From Euperipatoides rowelli (taxonomy: Eukaryota; Onychophora; Udeonychophora; Euonychophora; Peripatopsidae), in assembly GCA_003024985.2 (NCBI GenBank), contig PXIH01S0008468.1: DNA of 15,475 bases; one strand, written 5' to 3'. The number at the start of each line of letters is the position of its first letter. Position 1 is the first letter of the stretch. The position numbers and the translations under genes were made by a program. Shown here piece after piece: positions 7,974 through 15,475 of this stretch. The notes beneath the pieces are model-generated. The model searched no databases, was not told the origin of the DNA, and saw only the letters and a program-made list of their open reading frames with translations.

Positions 7974-9345
7974 TATGTTATAAAATGGACACATTCTTAA
8001 AAACAATCAATACCGGTACCTATTTTCCAATAATTTAACTTCAGCAAGGTAGAATCTCATAAAATGTGTATAAACAAATTTGTGCCACTCAAGTTAACAA
8101 TAATAAGTTTAAAATAAACAATAGAGAAAAAGCTTTCAAATTCTTCAAGCTGCAAATAATCCTTATGCTTTCAAGCGTTATTTGTTTTTAATAAGTCCTA
8201 GGAAAAACTGATTACTAGAATTTAAATGGAAATAGGAAGACCAGGGGGAACAATTAATAATTATTTTAGAAAAAAATTCTCCCTTTCCCCTTTCTTCCCC
8301 CCTAAGGTTGATGGTATGAACAACAATATGGTGAATTAATGTAAAAGTTCAGGTGAAGAACAAGATTAATGTGTAAACATTTTAGCTAGATTGATTTTCA
8401 GTGGAGAAGAAGCTAAAATATACATAGAAGTATTGCTAGATAAAGATAAAATACTGTATGGAAAATAATTATTTTTTTCTTCTTCTTTAACCCTTCCATT
8501 TTAAGTAAAAAAAAAATATTTTGCTGTATATAACCAGATTTTTTAAATATTATTATTAACAGTTTAATTTTATATAAAAACAACCCTTCGATCTTCCTAA
8601 CAATATGTAATTTAAATTTTTTATTAAAATATATTATCAAATTTACTTTGTATGCAGATACATCTCTGAATATGCAGGAATTGCGTATGGATATCAATGA
8701 AAACGATACAATTCTTAATATAATTATAAACTTTGCATTTTAGTTATAAATTGCTTGATTTTATGAAATAATACATTTATAAAGACAAAATATATATACA
8801 AAAGCCTATTTATAGCCTATATGAGCTATTTATAAATTTGGATAAATTTGAGGTTTGAAATCCTGAATCCCTCTGCCTTTATTCATATACTTTTTAATAT
8901 TTTTATAAGATTCATGTTTATTAAAAAATTTTAGTGATTATAGACCATATATCTTAAGAATTAAATTTTTAGGATCAATTTAAAAAATCTCATTTTCGGA
9001 TTATTTTATTACCTCACTTTCCCACATCACAGAAGATCTCTAACACAAGTCACATGACTATATCTCTATTTTCTCACCACCTTTTGTAGGGGCAGAGCTG
9101 GCAGAGGAAAATCTGATAATGTAAAGTCCTTCTCCCAGGAGAGATGACAGCTTAAAAAAAACAGGCCCTTAGTAACAATAAGAAAAGGTGTATATTACCA
9201 GTTATTTCCATTTTAACAATATGGGTGATTGTAATTAAGGATCAATAAAAAAATGAGCTAATTTTTTTTTTTCCTTTGCTTCTTATACTTATTTCTATGG
9301 ACCAGTGGTATTGGGCAATGCTGAAATTTTAATGAGTATGGAGGA
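7974..9345. other. AT-rich stretch without supported genes
   Basis: TTAACCC at 8487-8493 is a possible piggyBac-type end. GGCAGAGCTGGCAGA at 9091-9105 is a GC-rich word that recurs inverted at 15149-15163. A minus-strand open frame at 8413-8697 is low-complexity K/I/F-rich sequence and is not supported. Confidence 0.5.
9091..9105 (-). repeat. GC-rich 15-mer shared with 15149-15163
   Basis: The word GGCAGAGCTGGCAGA here is the exact reverse complement of 15149-15163. The copy lies near CACATGACT (9051-9059), while the other lies near two CACGTG boxes. Confidence 0.5.
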
Positions 9346-9356
9346 GGGGGGGGGGG
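9346..9356 (+). repeat. Run of 11 G
   Basis: An uninterrupted G11 follows GGAGGA. It stands out in such an AT-rich region. It may be a sequencing-length-uncertain homopolymer. Confidence 0.9.
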
Positions 9357-9696
9357 TGATGGTTTATAATTTGACAATAAGAAATTTGCCTAATGATTAA
9401 AATTTAAAAACATCAAATCAGATTGATAAATAGGGATTTTTCTATAAAAATTACATCTTTTGAAGACATCATCAAGGACTACAAATTTTTCAGAACAATA
9501 TGGAATGTATTACCGCTTTTGTGTGTAGATCACTTCAAACACTGTTTTTTTTTTTTAATTTTAAAAACATACACCAGTCTTAAGTTCAATTATGCTTTTA
9601 CAGTACAGTTCACCGATCCATTTTAATCCGTCTCTTAAACGGAGATGAATGTGTAAAGTTGTTCATACTTTTTTGGAAGGTTGTGTCCATAATCAA
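9357..9696. other. AT-rich stretch without supported genes
   Basis: Two short open frames on the plus strand (from 9423 and from 9659) are not supported. The second crosses the n at 9775 and is an artefact. Nothing else is recognised. Confidence 0.5.
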
Positions 9697-9774
9697 TGAA
9701 ATTGCTCTATACAATAGCCAATCATATTCCTCCTCTTATTTCCAACAGTTGTTATGGTTTTTAGTTTTAAGCAT
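9697..9774 (+). repeat. 78-bp contig-end overlap, copy 1
   Basis: The 78 bases ending at the n at 9775 are identical to 13158-13235, which start right after the n at 13157. They indicate that contig 4370-9774 is continued by contig 13158-15475. Confidence 0.9.
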
Positions 9775-9775
9775 N

Positions 9776-9802
9776 TTTAAATACTATCTTAAAATTATTA
9801 AT
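9776..9802 (+). repeat. 27-bp contig-end overlap, copy 2
   Basis: Identical to 4342-4368. The sequence then runs on into TTCTTTTTCCGC, the likely continuation of the contig ending at 4368. Confidence 0.75.
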
Positions 9803-11049
9803 TTCTTTTTCCGCTTTACTATATATATGTCCTATTGCTTTACTCAAGGTTAGATTTTATCTTTGTTTATTATGATTATCTACAGTATTAAATTCTTTAA
9901 ATTTATTCTATTATTATCCACCCTAGACAAAATTTGAATGTTAAAATTATTAAAATTAATACTAAATATTAGTTAGTTAGTAATTTTTTTTTTTATATTA
10001 AGGCAAAGAAAGGGCTGACCTCATAAAGTCCCTGTTTATCCGCATTCAGAGTTTAGTGTCTCCACATCCACTATGATGATGTCATCTTCGGGTATCAATC
10101 CTATCTTATTATTTTTCCACCCTCATGTTTGTTTTTCTTTTTTTTTAATTTAACTCAGGGCTTATGCATTAATTTTACTTATTCCTTACACAGTTTCGAT
10201 TATTATTTTGAGATCACTAATGTAACTGTTATCTCTCCGAAGTCCTGTCCCTTATTTTTTAAATTTCTTTTTCAAATAAATAAATAAATAAAAGAAAATA
10301 ATATACGCTTATACAGTATAATACATTGGATAACTTGGAATAGAGTTAATTACTATACCATTAAGGTTAAAACTAACTATTTTTTAAAATACTAATATAT
10401 TTTTCCCCTTAAGAAAAACCGAAAGGCTATCTAATTTTCTATTATAAAGAGAAATTAGCCACCTTGTTCTGCAGAAAAATGTGAACATTTTTTTTTATCA
10501 CAACTTTACAAAGACACATCATTAGAGCATCCTTTTCAATCAAAGTCTACATTCCTAGCACAAATAATGAAAGACTTCTGATATAAAGTTGACAGTTTTA
10601 AGTTGTGTTTTTTAAATGAGCTAAAGGAATTTGACATTGTGTACTAAATTATTAGCCTTAAAGCTTATCTTTCAGCAGTTATCACTAACCAACAGAGTAT
10701 CAAATAACATAATATTATATTCAATTTGAATATGGGCCAAAAAAAAAATTATTCAATCCTAAATTCCCAAACATATTCTATATATACTGACGTTCAAAAT
10801 CTTATAAGAATAATTAGCTGGTGGCTACAGGAGCACATCAAAAAAAATTTTTTTTTTGATTGGTCTGAATAAAAGTAATTTGATTAAAAAAACTAAAATT
10901 AGCTAAAGACATGCATGTTTCCACCAAAGTAGCATAATTATGTCTGTGACCATGTTAGCGATAAATGTTAGAGAACGTTAAAGAAGTCGCCAACTTCAGG
11001 AATTTTTAATACATGGGTGCACTCAGCACCCACTGGGGTCATCAAGGCA
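9803..11049. other. AT-rich stretch without genes
   Basis: A slightly GC-richer part at about 10005-10110 shows no recognisable family. ATCAAAAAAAA followed by T10 and GAT (10838-10860) is a near-perfect palindrome, and GGGTGC-actca-GCACCC (11015-11031) is a perfect hairpin just outside the foldback element. (AAAT)n near 10276-10292 is a simple repeat. Confidence 0.55.
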
Positions 11050-11975
11050 AAGAGGGAAACATTTATTTTGTTGTTTCTAACTGTAAATAGGGGGAAATAT
11101 CACTTTTATTAGCAAAAATATAAGAACAAATTTCTAGAGTGACTTACCAAAAATGTTTATTTTAGCTTATTGTTATTTTCTATACTAGCTACACTTCACT
11201 TTTCACTACAATTTCTTTGTTTTGCTGAAAACGAGCTCGTATAAGTTCAAATTTATTTTTTGGGAGACATCTTTATTGGAAAAAAAAGTCTCGCAAAGGA
11301 GTTTTGTTCTCGCGGAATTCATACAGGGAGATGTTATTATACATTAGGGGATTTTGGGTAAAATCGCCTTGTTTTTTATTTTGTATTCTGTATATACAAT
11401 TTTTTTTCAATAAATTATCTATTTTTTGGAAGGAAGGGGTGTGTGGATTGGTGAAGGGTCCATTTCTAGTGTTTCTGGAACAGACAATTTTATTATGTGT
11501 GTGTGTGTGTGTGTTTTTGTTTGGATTGATGAAGGGTTCATTTCTATAACTTAGTAAAATTGTCCCCCCTCACCCAACAAAAAAAATAGATAATTTATTG
11601 AAAATGAATAAAAAATAAAAAAATGGCGATTTTACCCAAAATGCCCTAGTATACAAAATTTAAAAAATAGTGATTTTATTCAAAATGTCCTAGTGTATAC
11701 ATTCTGTGAGAATTTTTGCTTTACAAGACTTTTTTTCTTCCAATAAAGATATCTCCCAGAAAAAAAAAAAATTGAACTTATACGAGCTTGTTTTCTTCAA
11801 AACGAAGAAAATGTAGTGAAAACAAAGTGTAGCTAGTATGAAAAATGATAATAATAAGTGGAAATAAACAATTTTGGTAAGTCAAATCTAGAAATGTATT
11901 CTTATATTTTTGCTAATAAAAGTGATATGTCCCTGTAAATAGGCTACTAGAAATAAAGTTATATTTGACTTTTCT
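11050..11975. mobile_element. Foldback element, about 0.9 kb inverted repeat
   Basis: Left and right halves are long inverted copies. The outer parts (about 11096-11300 and 11730-11932) look nearly 90% alike by eye, sharing for example CACTTTTATTAGCAAAAATA and TACGAGCT/AGCTCGTA neighbourhoods. Inner exact blocks include an 18-bp match (11351-11368 with 11625-11642) and a 24-bp match (11404-11427 with 11581-11604). Similarity fades towards 11050 and 11975, so these limits are approximate. The spacer (about 11440-11560) holds a (GT)n run and a 78-bp direct repeat. The right arm has an extra tandem copy of GATTTTA...CCTAGT of about 44 bp. No protein is encoded: the 81-codon open frame at 11304-11549 starts GTG and runs through the arm and the GT run. 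Confidence 0.85.
11495..11514 (+). repeat. (GT)10 microsatellite
   Basis: About ten GT dinucleotides sit in the spacer of the foldback element, between two copies of GGATTG.TGAAGGGT.CATT. Confidence 0.9.
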
Positions 11976-12531
11976 TTTATTTGTACTGTTTTCGTTAACA
12001 ATTTTAATTTTATCCTATCAATATAGAAACTCTGGTTATTTATTTATTTCAAAATTAGGCTGCACCATTATTTATTTACTAGTGAAAGAGGCCACCTAGT
12101 GGCTACGAATAAGTTTTAAAAATGTATCTCAGGCTGCTTCTGGAGTAATGGGAGCTCCAGTGTTTTTTTATACATTAATCTAGCAAACTTTGAAGCTACT
12201 TTTACTCTAAATTTTCAAACTTTTATCACCAGGGCAGGAAGGTCATAAAGAGCCAAAATATCATGTCAGATCTGCTTTAGCATGGCTTTCAAGTAAATCA
12301 AACATATTTGTACTAGGATGAGGGGTTGAGGAGTAGCAAACCATACCGAGACACATACTTTTCTATTATTTTATCATATTGATTAATTATTGATCACTAA
12401 TAAATAAATAATTAATATTTATTAATTACCAACTTCAATTCAGCAATTAGATTAAAGACTATCTTCTTATTTTTGAGCTTCCCTACCACCTAATAAATTC
12501 CTGTGTGCCTACTTGTGATGTGTTTAAGATC
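11976..12531. other. AT-rich stretch; one CTCF-like word
   Basis: GCCAC-cta-GTGGC (12091-12103) is a small palindrome whose reverse complement reads CCACTAGGTGGC, like the CTCF core in many animals. No gene or repeat family is recognised. Confidence 0.45.
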
Positions 12532-12885
12532 ATGATGATAATTATAACTGTTTTCAGTGGGGCAACATATATAAGGATTGAAGGGAACCCAAAAATTCTT
12601 AAAGTATTCCTGGACAACATTACTTGTGGTAACTTGCCATTATCAGCAATGTTTCTGTTTTTCTCGAGCGGTAATACATCAACGGGGAATTATCTCAACA
12701 AAATAAGTTTCATTATATTTTTTAAAAACAGACTGAACCTTATTATTACTTTGGTGGATACAGGTTTCAATTTTATATCCATAATTATTCGTAGAAACAG
12801 TCAACCATTTTATCGGCAACAAATATGTGTTGGTGAATACTATAGTTTTGGGTTTCTCAACATTTTTATAATGAGATCCAGATAA
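12532..12885 (+). CDS. Unidentified 117-codon ORF, doubtful
   Basis: From the ATG at 12532 the frame is open for 117 codons to TAA at 12883. It is also open upstream to a GTG at 12505. The product starts MMIIITVFSGATYIRIEG, which could pass as a short hydrophobic leader. It continues with two more hydrophobic stretches (NKISFIIFF and the FISIII segment) and ends IMRSR. No motif or family is recognised. A frame this long is at the edge of what chance gives in a 15-kb AT-rich window searched in six frames. No convincing promoter or splice signals were seen. It could be part of a decayed transposon or noise. Confidence 0.15.
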   Translation: MMIIITVFSGATYIRIEGNPKILKVFLDNITCGNLPLSAMFLFFSSGNTSTGNYLNKISFIIFFKNRLNLIITLVDTGFNFISIIIRRNSQPFYRQQICVGEYYSFGFLNIFIMRSR

Positions 12886-12983
12886 ATACTAATTTAAAAA
12901 AAAGATAATTTTCCACGGTACGCATTTACTACACAATTATTTTAGAAGTGTGACCAAATTGTGCAATTTATAATTTTACTAGT

Positions 12984-13156
12984 TTAAAAGCCCGTCAAAA
13001 ATGACAGACATTAATTTCTTCTTCTTTAGCTTGCTATACTTAAAAGCACGTCAAAAATGAAGGACATTAATTTCTTCCTTTTTAGGTTGCTATACTTAAA
13101 AGCCCGTCAAAAATGACGGACATTAAATTGTTCCTTTTTAGGTTGCTATACTTAAA
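12984..13156. repeat. 56-bp tandem repeat, locus 2 (cut off by n at 13157)
   Basis: Units begin TTAAAAGC at 12984, 13040 and 13096, exactly 56 bases apart. A fourth starts at 13152 and is cut after five bases by the n. The unit is TTAAAAGCCCGTCAAAAATG, then ACGGACATTAATTTCTTCCT, then TTTTAGGTTGCTATAC. The CCGTCA-aaaa-TGACGG hairpin is perfect in unit 3. Unit 1 has TGACAG and unit 2 has CACGTCA/TGAAGG. The phase fits the start of the contig at 1195 exactly, so the array may continue there. Confidence 0.9.
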
Positions 13157-13157
13157 N

Positions 13158-13235
13158 TGAAATTGCTCTATACAATAGCCAATCATATTCCTCCTCTTAT
13201 TTCCAACAGTTGTTATGGTTTTTAGTTTTAAGCAT
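13158..13235 (+). repeat. 78-bp contig-end overlap, copy 2
   Basis: Identical to 9697-9774. The sequence continues CAAAATGAATTC, the likely true continuation of the contig ending at 9774. Confidence 0.9.
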
Positions 13236-13662
13236 CAAAATGAATTCTAATAAACGTCTAGTATTGAGTAAAATATTTTATTTTTACTTTATTTACTGAT
13301 TCACGAAAATCCATTTTCAAATACGATGTTTTCAAACTAAATCAATTGGGACAGTGTGCTGCCCTCTATTTAGAAAAACTAATCTATTATTAGTTCAAGA
13401 AGAAAGCAAATTTGCATACTAATAAGATGGATGTGCTTGTTAGTTTTTACAAAAAGAATTAAATTTTGGCCAAATATTTAATCCTGCATGACTTGGAACA
13501 TCTTCATCGTTTTTCAGAGTTGACCGATATTTTAAATTTATAATCGTTAATGCTGAGAACACCCATGCACATACATACGTATTACAAAATGACAGAAGTA
13601 TGTTTACAGCTATTTCAGAAACATTGCGCGTTCAGAAATCTTTTACTGTTACTAATTTTTTT
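13236..13662. other. AT-rich stretch without genes
   Basis: No ORF or repeat family is recognised. The part next to 13663 may belong to the adjacent hAT-like element, but no matching second end was found. Confidence 0.5.
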
Positions 13663-13722
13663 GTGACGCCACCACAATCAGTTATGCAACCCCATATGGG
13701 GTCACTACCCACAGTTTAAGAA
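13663..13722 (-). mobile_element. hAT-like element end, remnant
   Basis: Read on the minus strand, this is CTTAAACTGTGGGTAGTGAC, then CCCATATGGGGTTGCATAAC, then a GTGGTGGCGTCAC end. It resembles the ends of animal hAT transposons (CAGTGGTTCTTAAACTGTGGGT.G.GACCCC type). The outermost CAGTGGTT is decayed (bases after TTTAAG read AAGGATGAAC). ACCCCATATGGGGT (13689-13702) is a perfect 14-bp palindrome. The opposite end was not found, so this is likely a fragment. Confidence 0.45.
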
Positions 13723-14821
13723 GGATGAACAAGCAGGTTTATTCCACTTCATTATTTTCATCAAGGTTGGGGTATAGTTATTTATTGCTTAGTAGGTGTT
13801 AGGGTTTAGTATTGGATAAGGTTAGGATTGTTAATAAAAAATAAGGCTATGAAACGTTTAACAAAACTGCTAAATTAATGTTGAATAAATAAAATAAATT
13901 ATGATTATACATTCATTGTTGTATTAAATAAACCCAGAATAAGGACCCGGCTAATTGAACTCCGCCAACATTTTATTTCAATAAGGCATCATGCAACAGA
14001 ATAGCACAAATTTATTTAGCTAAAAATAAATAGAATTCATAAAAGACTTTTTACACCCAAAGAGCTTGTTGTAAAAATACAAACAGAATTTCTATCATCA
14101 ATCAGCCATCACAAAAGCTAATCAAAAGTAAATAATTTCCCCTGACAACAAACACTGTAACTAACAAATAAAACTTTGCATTACAAGTTTAATTTTAGAA
14201 ATAAAATAAAAATGAATAAATTCCATGTAAAAGTAATATGATCTTTTTAAATTGCATCAAGATCATGTGAATAATCTGCTTTGAAATGAAAATACCTCCA
14301 AACATTTCACTGATTGATATTCATTTTATAAGTCAACAGATAGAGACATTTGATCATCAGAAGAGCAAATAGTGAGGATGGAAACATCTGAGGCTAGGAA
14401 TAAAACGATAATCAGACTGATTAAAATAAAAACAACATCAAATTATTGCTGTTAATGTAACTGTTTACCAGTGTTTCTGAAATGACTCTTGACAATCATT
14501 TAGATGTTGAAGAGAGATGGAGGGCTGCATAAAGGATTAATTATTTGCACATATTAATCAAGGTATTAAAAATATGTGTTCTTTTTCTTCATTAAGCAAG
14601 TCTTTATGAAGTAAATTTATCATTAAATGACAATACACTAATCTCTTTTAATTTGTTAACATTTAAAGGTCAAAATAAAATCCGAAATCCCTGCTTCATC
14701 CAATCTACTAGGATCATAGTGAGATTTCTTATGGCTAAAAGTTAAATATGTGGACACATGAAGAGCCCTTCCCAGTTTTCCACTGAATAGATTGGGGTAA
14801 TGGAGAATTCAGCTGAAATTA
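13723..14821. other. AT-rich stretch without genes
   Basis: No supported ORF, RNA gene or repeat. The composition is uniform and AT-rich with a few GTTAGG/TTAGGG-like words around 13799-13830 that do not form a telomere-type array. Confidence 0.6.
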
Positions 14822-15133
14822 GTGCTGCTAATTTGTTTTTGTTTTGTGAAACTACAGACAGTGTTTCTAACTTGTATTTGTTTTCTAAAATCAAACACAG
14901 TGTTGCTAAGTTGGTTTTGTTTTTGAAAACCAAACACAGAGTTGGCAAACTTGTTTTTGTTTTTAAAACCAGATGCAGTCAGTGTTGCTAAGCTGTTTTT
15001 GTTTTCCAAAACTCAACAGTGCTGCTAACTTGTATTTGTTTTCTAAAACTTGAATCCACTGTTGTAACTTATTTTTGTTTTGTAAAACGGAACTCAAAGT
15101 TGCTGTCTTTTTTTTGTAGAATGTAACATAAAG
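14822..15133. repeat. 39-bp minisatellite, eight copies
   Basis: Units begin near 14822, 14861, 14900, 14941, 14982, 15019, 15061 and 15099, with lengths of about 35 to 42. The core is GTGTTGCTAACTTGTTTTTG followed by TTTTCTAAAACCAAACACA. Because the mean period is 39 (13 codons), both strands show open frames. The minus strand reads repeats like LENKYKLATLS and QNKNKLAAL. Unit lengths of 37, 38, 41 and 42 break the frame repeatedly, so a repeat protein is unlikely. The right-hand copies are the most diverged. Confidence 0.85.
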
Positions 15134-15148
15134 TGCATTTTTACAGGT

Positions 15149-15163
15149 TCTGCCAGCTCTGCC
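15149..15163 (+). repeat. GC-rich 15-mer, inverted copy of 9091-9105
   Basis: TCTGCCAGCTCTGCC is the exact reverse complement of 9091-9105. It opens a GC-richer patch (15145-15245) that also holds a second TTCTGCC word and two E-boxes. Confidence 0.5.
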
Positions 15164-15220
15164 GTCTCTTCTTCTGCCAGGGAGAGAAAACCCTATTTTC
15201 AAAAACGCTCGGCAGAGAAC

Positions 15221-15244
15221 ATCACGTGAGTAATAACACGTGAT
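15221..15244. promoter_or_regulatory. Inverted pair of CACGTG E-boxes
   Basis: ATCACGTG (15221-15228) and CACGTGAT (15237-15244) are perfect inverted copies separated by eight bases (AGTAATAA). Each half contains the palindromic CACGTG bound by bHLH-zip factors such as USF, MITF/TFE and MYC/MAX. The surrounding 100 bases are CpG- and GC-richer than the region. A regulatory role is inferred; no adjacent gene is visible within the remaining 231 bases. Confidence 0.4.
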
Positions 15245-15475
15245 TAAGTTTTACTGAAGGAAATTTTTGAGTCTGTGATACAGACGCTTATCGAATGGAT
15301 GAAAGAACTGAAATAACAATAATAGAAATTTGTTTTATTATTATTTAGTAAAAAAAGAAGAGTATGATATAGTATAAATCATAAATTAAGGCCTTAGCCC
15401 TGTTAAAGATATAACCTTATTACAAATAATTAGCCAATTTAGCCTACTTTATTTGTGAGAATACATTAAAAAGAG

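Noticed and set aside
8413-8697. Minus-strand frame of 94 codons
   Set aside because: It is K/I/F-rich low-complexity sequence over A/T runs, with no family or splice context.
8850-8880. tRNA T-loop-like word near GGTTTGAAATCCTGAATCCC
   Set aside because: No acceptor or anticodon stem can be placed around it, and no A box lies at the right distance.
9659-9853. Plus-strand frame of 64 codons
   Set aside because: It crosses the n at 9775 and so joins two contigs that the overlaps say are not neighbours.
11304-11549. Plus-strand frame of 81 codons with a CVCVCVCV stretch
   Set aside because: It starts with GTG, lies in the arm of the foldback element and reads through the GT microsatellite.
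12984-13156. CRISPR-like array
   Set aside because: The units are contiguous 56-bp tandem copies without variable spacers, in a eukaryotic-type sequence.
13799-13830. Telomere-like GTTAGGG words
   Set aside because: There are only two or three scattered, imperfect words and no tandem array.
14742-15202. Overlapping open frames on both strands with ENKNKLA-type repeats
   Set aside because: They are translations of the 39-bp minisatellite. Unit length changes break each frame and three frames show the same pattern.

Overview
This is a very AT-rich (about 30% GC by eye), gene-poor stretch from a eukaryote, most likely an invertebrate animal. The grounds are a decayed LINE reverse transcriptase of the type common in invertebrates, MITE-like hairpins, hAT-like ends, minisatellites, spliceosomal-type signals, and no bacterial operon structure. 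The species cannot be named from the sequence. No complete protein-coding gene is convincing. The best coding candidate is one exon-like segment on the minus strand near the left edge (263-424). It carries a YQFEP motif like that at the start of invertebrate proteins with a P2X7-like intracellular domain, but it has no in-frame ATG.

The window is a scaffold of seven contigs joined by single n characters at 632, 1194, 2021, 4369, 9775 and 13157. Several contig ends repeat sequence found at the start of a contig further along: 91 bp (1930-2020 = 4370-4460), 27 bp (4342-4368 = 9776-9802) and 78 bp (9697-9774 = 13158-13235). These exact overlaps link 1195-2020 to 4370-9774 to 13158-15475, and separately 2022-4368 to 9776-13156. 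The printed order is therefore probably wrong, and long-range neighbourhoods across an n should not be trusted.

Left to right: a promoter-like motif pair and the exon candidate (1-424); piggyBac-like TTAA ends and a 56-bp tandem repeat (about 1035-1275); a 135-bp hairpin MITE (1626-1760); a LINE remnant (3460-4095); a long-TIR, hAT-like MITE (4917-5170); a seven-copy 77-bp minisatellite (6015-6552); a weak small MITE candidate (7794-7973); a roughly 0.9-kb foldback element (11050-11975); an unidentified 117-codon ORF (12532-12885); a second, three-copy locus of the 56-bp repeat (12984-13156); an hAT-like end (13663-13722); an eight-copy 39-bp minisatellite (14822-15133); and a perfect inverted pair of CACGTG E-boxes (15221-15244).

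The content is dominated by non-autonomous transposons, inverted repeats and minisatellites. No multi-gene system is visible. The most informative observations are the interleaved contig order, the large foldback, the nested-TIR MITE, and the 56-bp repeat whose every unit contains a CCGTCA/TGACGG-type inverted repeat.
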